DNA from: Streptomyces sp. CB02366 | Lineage (GTDB): Bacteria > Actinomycetota > Actinomycetes > Streptomycetales > Streptomycetaceae | Assembly: GCF_001905905.1 (NCBI RefSeq) | Contig: NZ_LIVT01000003.1 | Span: forward strand, 248,001 to 312,000 | Reading direction: 5' to 3' | DNA length: 64,000 bases | Part shown: one piece after another, positions 17,723 to 26,783 of the stretch | Layout of the letters: every line of letters begins with the position of its first letter | Position numbering within the stretch: the first letter of the stretch is position 1 | Notes under the pieces: generated by a model | The model's input: the letters and a program-made list of their open reading frames with translations, nothing else | Databases searched by the model: none | What the model was told of the DNA's origin: nothing | Made by a program: the position numbers and the translations under genes

Positions 17723-19848
17723 GCTCCACCACTGAGCTTCTGAAGGGTGCGGCCGAGCTGTTCCCCGGCGAGGTCGTCACGCAGGCGCACGTACGCCACC
17801 TGGACCTGCCGTCCGGCGCCGGGCGGTTCGCGCTCATCACCCTGGACAACGGCCTGGACCACACCAAGCCGACCACCTTCGGACCGCAGTCGCTGGCGAA
17901 CCTGAACGCCGCGATCGACCAGGTCGAGAAGGAGGCCGCCGACGGCGCCATCACCGGTGTCGGCGTCACCGGCAAGCCGTTCATCTTCGCGGTCGGCGCC
18001 GACCTCAAGGGCGTCGAGCTGCTCGGCCGCCACGAGGACGCGCTCGCCATCGGCAAGGGCGGCCACGACGTCTTCCGCCGCCTCTCCGGCCTCGCGGTCC
18101 CGACGTTCGCGTACTACAACGGCGCGGCCATGGGCGGCGGCGTCGAGGTCGGTCTGCACTGCACCTACCGCACCGTCTCCAAGGCGCTCCCGGCGTTCTC
18201 GCTGCCCGAGGTCTTCCTCGGCCTGGTCCCCGGCTGGGGCGGCTGCGTGCTGCTCCCGAACCTGATCGGCGCGGACCGCGCGGTCTCGGTGATCATCGAG
18301 AACTCGCTCAACCAGAACCGGCAGCTCAAGGGCGAGCAGGTCTTCGACCTCGGCATCGCGGACGCGATCTTCGAAGGCGCGGACTTCCTGGAGCAGTCGC
18401 TGATCTGGACCGCGAACGTCCTCAAGGGCTCGGTCACGCCTCAGCGCGCCGAGATCGACCGCGGCGACGCCTGGGACCAGGCCGTGGCCCGGGGCAGGGC
18501 CATCGCCGACTCCAAGGTGCACGGCGCGGCCCCGGCGGCGTACCGCGCGCTGGACATCATCGCGGCGGCCAAGGACGGCGACCTGTCCGCCGGCTTCGAC
18601 GCCGAGGACCAGGCGCTGGCCGACCTGATCATGGGCGGCGAGCTGCGCAGCGGCATCTACGCCTTCAACCTCGTCCAGAAGCGCGGCAAGCGCCCGGCCG
18701 GGGCCCCGGACAAGAGCCTGGCCCGCCCGGTCACCAAGGTCGGCGTCGTCGGCGCGGGGCTGATGGCCTCGCAGCTGGCGCTGCTGTTCCTGCGCCGCCT
18801 GGAGGTCCCGGTCGTCCTCACCGACATCGACCAGGAGCGCGTCGACAAGGGTGTGGGCTACGTCCACGCCGAGATCGAGAAGCTGCTCGGCAAGGGCCGC
18901 ATCAACCAGGACAAGGCCAACCGCCTCAAGGGCCTGGTCTCCGGCGTCCTCGACAAGGCCGAGGGCTTCGCGGACGCGGACTTCGTCATCGAGGCCGTCT
19001 TCGAGGAGATCGGCGTCAAGCAGCAGGTGTTCGCGGAGGTCGAGGCGGTCGCCCCGGCGCACGCGATCCTCGCCACCAACACCTCCTCGCTGTCGGTGAC
19101 CGAGATGGCGTCCAAGCTGAAGAACCCCGAGCGGGTCGTCGGCTTCCACTTCTTCAACCCGGTCGCGGTCCTGCCGCTGCTGGAGATCGTCCGCGGCGAG
19201 CAGACCGACGACGCCTCGCTGGCGACGGCGTTCGGCGTGGCGAAGAAGCTGAAGAAGACCGCGGTCCTGGTGAAGGACGCCCCGGCGTTCGTCGTCAACC
19301 GCATCCTCACCCGCTTCATGGGCGAGATCCAGAACGTCATCGACGAGGGCACCCCGGTCGAGGTCGCGGAGCGCGCCGTCGAGCCGCTCGGCCTGCCGAT
19401 GTCCCCGCTGGTGCTCCTGGAGCTGGTCGGCCCGGCCATCGGCCTGCACGTCTCCGAGACCCTGAACCGCGCCTTCCCGGAGCGCTTCACGGTCTCCGAG
19501 AACCTGGCGGCGGTCGTGAAGGCCGGCAAGCGCGGCTTCTACGTCTACGACTCCGGCGCTCCGGTCCTCGACCCCGAGGTCGCCGCCCTCCTCAAGCAGG
19601 GCGACACCGTCCTCACCGAGGAGCAGACCCGCGACCGCGTGCTCGACGCGGTGGCGCAGGAGATCGGCCTGATGCTGGAGGAGGGCGTCGTCGCCGAGGC
19701 CCAGGACATCGACCTGTGCCTGATCACCGGTGCGGGCTGGCCCTTCCACCTGGGCGGCATCACGCCGTACCTGGACCGCGAGGGCGTCTCCCAGCGGGTG
19801 AACGGGAAGCCGTTCCTGGAGCGCGGCGTGGCGAGCGTGCCCGCGTAG
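17719..19848 (+). CDS. fadB: FadB-type enoyl-CoA hydratase / 3-hydroxyacyl-CoA dehydrogenase
   Basis: The 709-residue bifunctional beta-oxidation enzyme has an N-terminal crotonase domain (about 15-250: FIFAVGADLKGVELLG, AYYNGAAMGGGVEVGLHC and the catalytic-Glu region LPEVFLGLVPGWGGCV). An NAD-binding 3-hydroxyacyl-CoA dehydrogenase domain begins with VGVVGAGLMASQLALLFLRR (about 341) and continues through NTSSLSVTEMASKL and VVGFHFFNPV, with the C-terminal dehydrogenase domain after KDAPAFVVNRIL. It hydrates enoyl-CoA and oxidises the product to 3-ketoacyl-CoA, which the upstream thiolase cleaves. GGAGG at 17708-17712 precedes the GTG, which overlaps the thiolase stop. The operon ends at the hairpin 19868-19905. 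Confidence 0.93.
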   Translation: MSSTTELLKGAAELFPGEVVTQAHVRHLDLPSGAGRFALITLDNGLDHTKPTTFGPQSLANLNAAIDQVEKEAADGAITGVGVTGKPFIFAVGADLKGVELLGRHEDALAIGKGGHDVFRRLSGLAVPTFAYYNGAAMGGGVEVGLHCTYRTVSKALPAFSLPEVFLGLVPGWGGCVLLPNLIGADRAVSVIIENSLNQNRQLKGEQVFDLGIADAIFEGADFLEQSLIWTANVLKGSVTPQRAEIDRGDAWDQAVARGRAIADSKVHGAAPAAYRALDIIAAAKDGDLSAGFDAEDQALADLIMGGELRSGIYAFNLVQKRGKRPAGAPDKSLARPVTKVGVVGAGLMASQLALLFLRRLEVPVVLTDIDQERVDKGVGYVHAEIEKLLGKGRINQDKANRLKGLVSGVLDKAEGFADADFVIEAVFEEIGVKQQVFAEVEAVAPAHAILATNTSSLSVTEMASKLKNPERVVGFHFFNPVAVLPLLEIVRGEQTDDASLATAFGVAKKLKKTAVLVKDAPAFVVNRILTRFMGEIQNVIDEGTPVEVAERAVEPLGLPMSPLVLLELVGPAIGLHVSETLNRAFPERFTVSENLAAVVKAGKRGFYVYDSGAPVLDPEVAALLKQGDTVLTEEQTRDRVLDAVAQEIGLMLEEGVVAEAQDIDLCLITGAGWPFHLGGITPYLDREGVSQRVNGKPFLERGVASVPA

Positions 19849-19867
19849 CCGGCGCGTCGTGGACGCG

Positions 19868-19905
19868 GGCGGGCCGTACGGGATGATCTTCCCGTACGGC
19901 CCGCC
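19868..19905. terminator. Terminator between fadB and the EEP gene
   Basis: A perfect 15-bp stem (19868-19882 with 19891-19905) has an eight-base loop, placed between two convergent genes, so it probably acts in both directions. Confidence 0.85.
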
Positions 19906-19956
19906 GTCGTGCAGGGGCCGGAGCCGTTCCCGAAGCCCCGGCGCCCCCGCCGCCGG

Positions 19957-20949
19957 TCAGGCGTCCGGGGCGAGGGAGAAGACCGCCGTCAGCATCGCGT
20001 GATCGGATTCCTCGAACATCTTCGCGTCGCTGTGCCCGCCGGAGAAGTGACGGGTGTCGGCGAAGACGTAGTCGATCTTCCGGTCGTCGGCGGTGGGTTC
20101 GCCGTTGCGGCACCGATCGGGCTCGCCCGCCGTGCACACCACTCCCCCGGTCGATCCCTGGGAGAACCAGGCGCGGTCCGTCTCGTCGCCCTCCCGGAAC
20201 CGTCCGCCGGGCTTGTCGCCGTCCCCGGAGGCGTGGGCGTAGAGGAATCCCAGCGCGGGCTCGTTCGGCTGGAGGTTCAGGTCCCCGGCGAGCAGAACGG
20301 GGACCTTCCGTGGCACGGAGCCCTCCGCCAACCGGTCCCTGATCTCCCGCAGCTGCTCGGGGGCCTTGGCATAGGTGTGAGCCGTGCACGCGAGCAGGGG
20401 CTTCCGGCCGACCCGGGTGGGGGCGCAGAGGATCCCGCGCCGGACGGGGACCGTCCTCCCCGCGTTCGTGTACATCTCGTCTCCGGAGTGGGCGAAGGGC
20501 CGGTAGTCGGGCTCTTCGGAGACGATGGGCCCTCGGCTGAGGACCGCGGTGCCGAATGCGCCGGTGGGGCCACAGTTGGGGACGTTGTCCTGGGACGACG
20601 CATACGTTCCGTCCATGCGCCGGCCGGCGTTCTCCAGCAGTTCCAGAAGCGCCCGGTACTGCGTCTCGCAGACCTCGTTGAGCGTGATGACGTCGGGTTC
20701 GAACGCGGACGCCTCGCTCACCACGCGCTCGACGGAGGTGCCGGAGCCGGACCCTCCGGCGTTCCAGGGGCACACGGCGGCCGCCCCGCAGAGGTTGTAG
20801 TGGAGAACCCGGACCTCCCCCCGGGCGGGGGACTTCTCCCGCCCCTCGCAGGCGGGCACCCCGGCGACGAGGGCCGCCGCGACCGCCAGGATCACGACGG
20901 CGGCCCCCACCCGTCCCTTTCCGGACCGGGCCGCCCACCACGCCCCCAC
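19957..20949 (-). CDS. Exported endonuclease/exonuclease/phosphatase-family hydrolase
   Basis: The 330-residue EEP-fold protein has an N-terminal hydrophobic signal or anchor (VGAAVVILAVAAALVAGVPA). Catalytic landmarks are HYNLCG (Asn), ITLNEVCETQ (metal Glu), LLAGDLNLQPNEP (Asp-x-Asn) and the final ESDHAMLTAVF (Asp-His pair). In this superfamily such enzymes cleave phosphodiesters in nucleic acids, phospholipids or phosphoinositides; the substrate here is unknown. Five extra cysteines suggest extracellular disulfides. The GTG at 20949 is preferred because a farther upstream start would overlap the PIG-L gene by over 70 bases. It is the last gene of the Stealth operon, so a role in turnover of a phosphodiester-linked surface polymer is possible. 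Confidence 0.75.
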   Translation of the reverse strand: MGAWWAARSGKGRVGAAVVILAVAAALVAGVPACEGREKSPARGEVRVLHYNLCGAAAVCPWNAGGSGSGTSVERVVSEASAFEPDVITLNEVCETQYRALLELLENAGRRMDGTYASSQDNVPNCGPTGAFGTAVLSRGPIVSEEPDYRPFAHSGDEMYTNAGRTVPVRRGILCAPTRVGRKPLLACTAHTYAKAPEQLREIRDRLAEGSVPRKVPVLLAGDLNLQPNEPALGFLYAHASGDGDKPGGRFREGDETDRAWFSQGSTGGVVCTAGEPDRCRNGEPTADDRKIDYVFADTRHFSGGHSDAKMFEESDHAMLTAVFSLAPDA

Positions 20950-20954
20950 GCCGT

Positions 20955-22931
20955 TCAGGACTGTTCCGCGTGGAAGGCGGGGCCGAGCGCGCTGCCCACC
21001 ACCGGCGACAGCTGTCGCCGCAGACACAGGCGGCCGTCGGTGCCGACGACCGCCACGACGACGGCTCCCGCGGCGTCGTACGCCATGGCCGGGGCGTGGG
21101 TGAACATCTCGCCCGACTCACGCCAGTGGGTGCCGGAGACGTTCCGGTCGGGGGCCGGGAAGGAGACGGCGAGTCTCCCTCCGGAGCTGCGGTGGGCCAG
21201 GAACGCCTCCCGTGCGCCCCGCTCGGGGGCCCACAGGGCCGCCACGGCCCCCGTGCCGCCGCTGGTGCCGAGACTCGCGCCGCCGCCGGGCCAGCTGCCG
21301 TTCTCATGCTGCCGGTAGGCCATGACCTGCTGGGTCGCGGCCTGCCGGTAGTAGAGGCAGGTACGGCCGCCGCCCGAGTCCACCGCGTTGACGCCGCCGG
21401 TCGCGACCCTGCCGGTCTTGAGCGTGGTGTCCTGGACGAAGGGGCCGCCCAGGAAGGTCTGGTGCCAGCGGCTCACCGTTTCCTTGCCGGGGACGTACAG
21501 CTCCACCGTGCCCTGCTCGGTGGTCACGGCGATGCCGGCGTCCTGCAGGAAGGAGCCGCCGAGGTTCTCCCAGGGCTCCCACACGCCGCTCTCGTTCCTG
21601 CGGCGCATGCTGATGCCCTGGGCGAAGTTCCGGGCGAAGACATGGAGCCGCCCCTCGCCGTCGACGGCGGCCGAGGGCACTCCGAGCTCCCGCTGACGGC
21701 GCCCGTCGCCGTGCGTCCAGTCCGGGTTCTCCAGGGACTGCCAGCCGGCGAAGCCGTTGCCGTCGGGGTCCTGCACCGTGTGGACGATGTCCACGGTGAC
21801 CGCGCCTCCGGCCACCATGTTCCTTCGCAGTCCCACCAGTTCGGCCGGCCCGCCCGGCGTCCCCGTCACCGCGACGGTGGGCGCGATCCAACCGTCGCCG
21901 AGTACGAAGGGGCCGCGCCACACGCCGGAGGCGGGGCCCGTCTCCGTCCAGAAGGCGAGCCGTCCGCCCAGGACCGCGAAGGCGTTCAGCCTGTCGCCGG
22001 GCCCCGGCCGCAACCAGTTGGCGGGGGGCGAGTAGCGGTAAGCACTGCTCATCATGTGCGTGCTGCGGTAGGGGTTGGGGCCCAACTGCCGGTCGCCGCA
22101 CCGCTCGCAGGTCCCCTGGGGGCAGTGTGTGGCGTCCAGGCCGGCGTACGTGGCGAGGTATTCGGCCTTCTCGGCCATGGCTACCGGGTCCAGGTTGTAG
22201 CCCCAGAAGCGGTTGGCGTACGCGCGGTAGTGCTCGACGACGGGCGCGTGCCCCGCGTCCCGGTGACGCTGCAGTGCGGCGAGGGCGAACTGGGTGACGG
22301 AGGTGTGGTCGACGTGGTCGGACATGACGAATCCGTCCTTGCCGCCGTCGTGCTCGGGGTCGGGGTCCATCACCCGCGCCACCGTCGGGCGGACCTCGTC
22401 GAGCAGGGCGGTCAGGCCGACGATCAGCTGTTCGCGGGAGACGTGCTGCACCTCGTCGATCGTGGAGCCCCGCTCCGGCAGCGTGGCCTGCGACCGGATG
22501 GCGCCCTCCCACAACTGGTGTACGCGGGTGCGCTCGCCGCCCATGACGGGGGCTCCCATGTGCAGTTGGCAGAAGTACATGCGCACGGTGTCGCGTGCCA
22601 GCAGGGTGAAGCGTTCCACGACGAAGCCGGGCGCCAGCTGTACCGGCTCCCGGCGCCACGGACTGGTGCGGTCCCCGGTCGCCATGCGCGCGTAGGCGGA
22701 ACGCAGACCGCAGCCGCGCGCGGTGCTGTAGCCGATGAAGTCCGGCTGCTGGGCCCGGCGCTGCGGATCGTTGGTGTCGACGTTGAGGCCGTCCCCCTCG
22801 CCCGCGGTCACCACCACGGTCGTGATCGCGTGTCCTTCCTGAAGCGAACGGACCAGGTCGGGGTTCATGAAGTACAGATCGTCGTCCTGGTGCGCGACGA
22901 TGTGCAGAAGGGAAGGTCTCACTCGGTTCAT
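20955..22931 (-). CDS. PIG-L family deacetylase fused to a lectin-like propeller
   Basis: The 658-residue protein has two parts. Residues 1-310 form a PIG-L (LmbE) domain: HIVAHQDDDLYFMNPDL contains the zinc-binding H-x-D-D, VVVTAGEGDG follows, and MSDHVDHTSV supplies a later His. This fold removes N-acetyl groups from GlcNAc-type sugars. Residues about 320-658 consist of repeated blades (LGGRLAFWTETGP, LVGLRRNMVAGGA, EGRLHVFARNFA, GTVELYVPGKETVSRW), an apparent sugar-binding propeller. A related propeller forms the separate protein at 30387-31502. The ATG at 22931 overlaps the preceding glycosyltransferase stop by four bases (ATGA). There is no signal peptide, so it probably works in the cytoplasm. 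Confidence 0.85.
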   Translation of the reverse strand: MNRVRPSLLHIVAHQDDDLYFMNPDLVRSLQEGHAITTVVVTAGEGDGLNVDTNDPQRRAQQPDFIGYSTARGCGLRSAYARMATGDRTSPWRREPVQLAPGFVVERFTLLARDTVRMYFCQLHMGAPVMGGERTRVHQLWEGAIRSQATLPERGSTIDEVQHVSREQLIVGLTALLDEVRPTVARVMDPDPEHDGGKDGFVMSDHVDHTSVTQFALAALQRHRDAGHAPVVEHYRAYANRFWGYNLDPVAMAEKAEYLATYAGLDATHCPQGTCERCGDRQLGPNPYRSTHMMSSAYRYSPPANWLRPGPGDRLNAFAVLGGRLAFWTETGPASGVWRGPFVLGDGWIAPTVAVTGTPGGPAELVGLRRNMVAGGAVTVDIVHTVQDPDGNGFAGWQSLENPDWTHGDGRRQRELGVPSAAVDGEGRLHVFARNFAQGISMRRRNESGVWEPWENLGGSFLQDAGIAVTTEQGTVELYVPGKETVSRWHQTFLGGPFVQDTTLKTGRVATGGVNAVDSGGGRTCLYYRQAATQQVMAYRQHENGSWPGGGASLGTSGGTGAVAALWAPERGAREAFLAHRSSGGRLAVSFPAPDRNVSGTHWRESGEMFTHAPAMAYDAAGAVVVAVVGTDGRLCLRRQLSPVVGSALGPAFHAEQS

Positions 22932-25024
22932 CGGTCCACCACGTTCATCGCCATGCCTCCGGACACCGAGCAGTAGGGGCGCACCCATACCGGTCGGGCC
23001 GGATGGACCATGACGTAATCCGACTGTTCAACCCCCGCCAACGGCACGGGCGGGTAGGGGTAGGCGCTCTTGACGTCGGGAAAGTCTTCGAGCACCCGGC
23101 ACACACGGGTCTTCTTCCACTGATCGGGGTACGGCTGCAGCCACCAGTCCCAGTCCTCCCAGCGCTCCAGGCGGTGGTCGACGACGTACCGGACAGGCAC
23201 CTCCACCCGGAAGGCCCTGCTGCTCAGGACCTCGACCGGAACGGTGTGGTTGACCATGTGCTGACCACGCCGGCTGACGACGAAGCGCGCACCCGGCCTG
23301 ATCTCCCGTTCTCCGCACAGCACCCCGGTGACGGTGATCCCGGACTCGTGCAGGTCGATGGAGGTGCACTCGACGTGCTCCCGGCGCATTACCGTGCGCA
23401 GCATCAGTTTGCCGTTCGGCTGCGCGTACGGGAGGTTCCAGCCGATCGGAGCGCTCGTGGGCCAGGCCACGAGCCGGGCACGGGCGTCGATCAGGGAGCG
23501 GGTGTCCCGGATGCCCGCCTTCATATGGACGTTCTCCGACCTGGCCGAGCGCATGGTCACCTTCCAACGGCCGTCCCCCAGGGCGTCGAGGGCCGAGGCC
23601 GGAAGCTCCGCGCTGTAGAGCGTGCCGCCGTTGTCCTGCTGGGTACGGACGGTCGGCAGTTCCATGTCCGGCAGGGCCGCGGCGCCGGCGGTGCCGTGTC
23701 GCAGCACGAACTGCCAGCGGTGCTTGTCCTCGTGCGGCCCTTGTACGGCGAACCTCAGCCGGCCCGCTTCGTCGGTCGTGACGTCGACCGTGGCCGCCCT
23801 CATGGAGACCGGCGGAACGGTCCACCGCTCCGGCCCGCTCGCGCGCGGCGCAGCGGGCCGACGGTAGTCGCGGTCGGCGGAGGCGCGACGGCGGGCCGCG
23901 TCCTCGAAGAGTTCGACGTAGCGAGCGGCGACCACGTCCGGGTCGTAGCGTGCGGAGTTGCGCAGCGCGGCCTCCCCCATGGCTCGGCGCAGGTCGCCGT
24001 CGGCCATGAGCAGACGCAGCCCCGAGGCGATCGCGGAGGCGTCCCCGGTGGGGACGAGGAGGCCGTCCTCGCCGTCCCGGAGGATCTCCCGCGGCCCCAC
24101 CGGGCAGTCCGTCGAGACGACGGGCAGACCGCAGCGCATGGCTTCCACGAGCGTCATGCCGAAGGACTCCGCGCTGGAAGTGACGGCGGCGATCGAGCCC
24201 TTGACCCACTCCGACTCGATCGGCGAGAAGCCGCCCATCAGCAGGGCCCGGCCCGTCAGGCCGAGTTCGGTCACCAGTCCGCGCAGTTTCGCCGCCTCGC
24301 CCCCGTCACCGTAGATGCGCAGCTGCCAGTCGGGGAACTCGTCGGCGATCATGCCGAAGGCGCGGATCAGCAGGTCGTACCGCTTGATGTGGTGCATGCG
24401 GCCGGCGCTGACCACGACCTTGCTGGTGCCGTCCGCCGGGGGGACGACCGGCCGCGGCACGCTGTTGGGGATGCCGACCACGGGGAGGCCGGGCACCGGG
24501 GTGTTGGCGAGGAAGGAGCGGGCGTCGGCCTCCGTGACCGTGGTGACGGCGTCCAGGCGCGGATACACCCGGGCCATCTCGGCACGCACCGCAGGCGGGA
24601 TCGCCAGATGCGTCATGTGCTCCTGGGCGACGCGGAGGGCGGAGTCGCGGGTGTACGCGGCCACGAAGAGGTTGAGGCTGGGCCGGGTGCCGATGACGAC
24701 GTCGGCATCGGTCGCTGCCAGGTCGTCGATGATCCGCCGGTCGGTGAACCGGTTGTACTGGGCGTAGAACTCCTCCTGGCGCGGAACCACTTCGCTCGGC
24801 TCGTCGGACCCCGGGGCGGCGCGGTCGGCGGCGCCGGGGCGCAGGTCGACCAGGGCGCGCACCCTGATGCGGGGCGAGATCTCGAACTTGGGGGCGGTCA
24901 GGCGGCGGAAGACGGAGACGATCTCCACCTCGTGGCGCACCGCCAGCGCCTCGGCCAGGTTGATGACGGTTCGGTTGGTGCCGCCGATGCCGTAGATGTT
25001 GTTGATCAGGAAGGAGATCTTCAT
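22928..25024 (-). CDS. GT4 family glycosyltransferase with long C-terminal extension
   Basis: The 698-residue protein has a GT-B glycosyltransferase in residues 1-375. ISFLINNIYGIGGTNRTVIN starts the N-domain, the sugar-nucleotide side shows VVVSAGRMHHIKRYDLLIRA, and SSAESFGMTLVEAM is the E-x7-E region typical of retaining GT4 enzymes. Residues about 400-698 form a beta-rich region of unknown function (TVDVTTDEAGRLRFAVQG, FVVSRRGQHMVNHTVPVEVL). Similar extensions occur in glycosyltransferases acting on teichoic-acid-like polymers. Both junctions in the operon are 4-base ATGA overlaps, with the Stealth gene before it and the PIG-L gene after it, so expression is tightly coupled. Donor and acceptor sugars cannot be read from the sequence. 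Confidence 0.85.
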   Translation of the reverse strand: MKISFLINNIYGIGGTNRTVINLAEALAVRHEVEIVSVFRRLTAPKFEISPRIRVRALVDLRPGAADRAAPGSDEPSEVVPRQEEFYAQYNRFTDRRIIDDLAATDADVVIGTRPSLNLFVAAYTRDSALRVAQEHMTHLAIPPAVRAEMARVYPRLDAVTTVTEADARSFLANTPVPGLPVVGIPNSVPRPVVPPADGTSKVVVSAGRMHHIKRYDLLIRAFGMIADEFPDWQLRIYGDGGEAAKLRGLVTELGLTGRALLMGGFSPIESEWVKGSIAAVTSSAESFGMTLVEAMRCGLPVVSTDCPVGPREILRDGEDGLLVPTGDASAIASGLRLLMADGDLRRAMGEAALRNSARYDPDVVAARYVELFEDAARRRASADRDYRRPAAPRASGPERWTVPPVSMRAATVDVTTDEAGRLRFAVQGPHEDKHRWQFVLRHGTAGAAALPDMELPTVRTQQDNGGTLYSAELPASALDALGDGRWKVTMRSARSENVHMKAGIRDTRSLIDARARLVAWPTSAPIGWNLPYAQPNGKLMLRTVMRREHVECTSIDLHESGITVTGVLCGEREIRPGARFVVSRRGQHMVNHTVPVEVLSSRAFRVEVPVRYVVDHRLERWEDWDWWLQPYPDQWKKTRVCRVLEDFPDVKSAYPYPPVPLAGVEQSDYVMVHPARPVWVRPYCSVSGGMAMNVVDR

Positions 25025-26781
25025 CGGACGTCGGCGTCCTTCCGCTCGAAGGGACTGGGGACGGGGTAGTAGGCCTGGAGGAAGTCGCTGAGCATGGCCG
25101 CCTGCCGTCCGACGTCGAAGGTGTCCGACAAGGTGTCGTTGATGCAGAACGCCTGCCGGTCGCGTCGGGCCAGCAGAATGCCCAGCCGACGCGCGATCTC
25201 GGGCTTCGCCAGGTCCAGGTAGGCGAAGCTGATCTCCGAGGGCACCGCGCGCGCCGTGAAGTACGCGTAGTAGTGGTACAGCGAGGACGGGATGGAGATG
25301 TCCGTGGGGCTGCGGAAGCGGCTGTAGGTGGTCCCTCGGTGGGCTTCGGCGAACTCGTGCTCGATCTCGTACAGCACGCTGCGCCGCAGGGCGTACGGGG
25401 CGTGTCGCAGCTTCTGCACGATGGCGGAGCCGAAGTTCTCCAGGAGGAGCCTGCGGTTGTTCTTTCCCGCCGCGTCCACCGGGCGGTCGCCGCCGCTGAG
25501 TTCCCAGCGCGGCACCTGGGAGGGCGACAGGAACGTCCGGGTCATCCCGTTGGACAGGAAGAAGTCGCGCGGGGTGACGGGGCAGCCGAGGAACATGTCG
25601 TCGTTGAAGTACAGGAAGTGCTCGGACAGCCCGTCGATGTGGTGGAGCTGACTCTCGATCGCGTGCGAGTTGAAGGTCGGCAGCGCCGCGGGGTCCGCGA
25701 AGAGTTCGGAGTGGTCGACGACGGTGATCCGGGGGCTGCGGAGGTTGAGCCAGTGCGGCCGCTGCCGGTCGGTCACCAGGTAGACATGGCGGACCCACGG
25801 CGCGTTCTGCTCCAACGCCCGCAGGGAATAGCGCAGTTCATCCCGGCTGATGTAGCGCGCCGCGTTGGCAGCCTCCGCGTGGTAACCACGGTCGCCGAAC
25901 GCCTCTCGGCGGCGCCGCCACTCCTGGTCGGAGCCGTCCACCCAGGTGTAGACGACGTCGATGGGGAAGCGCACGTCCTCGGGAAGCGGCTCGGCGCAAG
26001 CGGCGATGGTCCGCACCGAACGGGTCCGGCGCGTGTGCAGGGCGGCGAACCCGGTGAGCCTGCTGACGGGCGCGCTGACCCGCCCCTCGGCCGGCGAGAC
26101 GTCCTCGGTGACGCGGTTGGGGCGGGGGGCGATCAGACGGCCGTCCTCGTCCTTCTCCCAGAACTCCAGGTCGCAGCCGTACTCCAGCCCCAGCACCAGG
26201 CTGTTGCCCGGGTCGCTCCACACCATGCCGAGGCGCAGGACTGCGGCCTCGCCGGCGATCCTGCGCGCCCGGGACGATCCGCACAGGGCGGGCCGGCCCC
26301 TGGCCGCCTCCCCCCGGCACGCGACGGCGTAGACGGGTCCGGTGCTCCGGGTACGGTCCAGCAGGTCGACGACGCGTGCCCGGTCGTGTGCGGCGACGGC
26401 CAGGACGGAACGGAAGTCGGATTGCCCACGGATCGCGAAGTAGTCGATACCGGCCGCCTCCAGGAAGGAGACGACCAGTTCCAGATTGGCCTCGCGCAGG
26501 CCGAGCGGGGACACGGTGGAGCGTACGAGCGCTATCTGCGCGCCGTGGGCGGGGAGTACCGCCAGCCGCTCCTGTCCGCCGAACAGCTGGGGCCAGCGAC
26601 GCCGCGCGCGGGCCGCGCGGACGGCACGGACGACCGCGGTGAGGTGGTGCGTACGCCGCAGCGCTCCCTTGAGGGCCGCGCGGAGCCGGATCGGTACCCG
26701 GCGTGCCACACGGCGTCTGAGGGAGGTCGGTACGAGGGTGCGGTATACCCCGACCGCGGCGGACGCTTCGGGATTGCCCAT
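25021..26781 (-). CDS. Stealth family sugar-phosphate transferase (copy A)
   Basis: The 586-residue protein carries all the Stealth conserved regions: CR1 IDVVYTWVDGSD, CR2 ISRDELRYSLRALEQNAPWV, CR3 HHIDGLSEHFLYFNDDMFLG and CR4 near INDTLSD. Stealth enzymes transfer a sugar 1-phosphate from a nucleotide sugar to a hydroxyl, building phosphodiester-linked glycans such as meningococcal capsule (SacB) and streptomycete polydiglycosylphosphate. The first 300 residues form an extra domain shared with the two paralogues (FLEAAGIDYFAIRGQSDF and RLIAPRPNRVTEDVS). The ATG at 26781 was taken; a GTG at 26787 overlapping the previous stop is equally possible. It sits third in the operon with a 4-base overlap to the glycosyltransferase. 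The catalytic motifs look intact. Confidence 0.88.
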   Translation of the reverse strand: MGNPEASAAVGVYRTLVPTSLRRRVARRVPIRLRAALKGALRRTHHLTAVVRAVRAARARRRWPQLFGGQERLAVLPAHGAQIALVRSTVSPLGLREANLELVVSFLEAAGIDYFAIRGQSDFRSVLAVAAHDRARVVDLLDRTRSTGPVYAVACRGEAARGRPALCGSSRARRIAGEAAVLRLGMVWSDPGNSLVLGLEYGCDLEFWEKDEDGRLIAPRPNRVTEDVSPAEGRVSAPVSRLTGFAALHTRRTRSVRTIAACAEPLPEDVRFPIDVVYTWVDGSDQEWRRRREAFGDRGYHAEAANAARYISRDELRYSLRALEQNAPWVRHVYLVTDRQRPHWLNLRSPRITVVDHSELFADPAALPTFNSHAIESQLHHIDGLSEHFLYFNDDMFLGCPVTPRDFFLSNGMTRTFLSPSQVPRWELSGGDRPVDAAGKNNRRLLLENFGSAIVQKLRHAPYALRRSVLYEIEHEFAEAHRGTTYSRFRSPTDISIPSSLYHYYAYFTARAVPSEISFAYLDLAKPEIARRLGILLARRDRQAFCINDTLSDTFDVGRQAAMLSDFLQAYYPVPSPFERKDADVR

Positions 26782-26783
26782 GC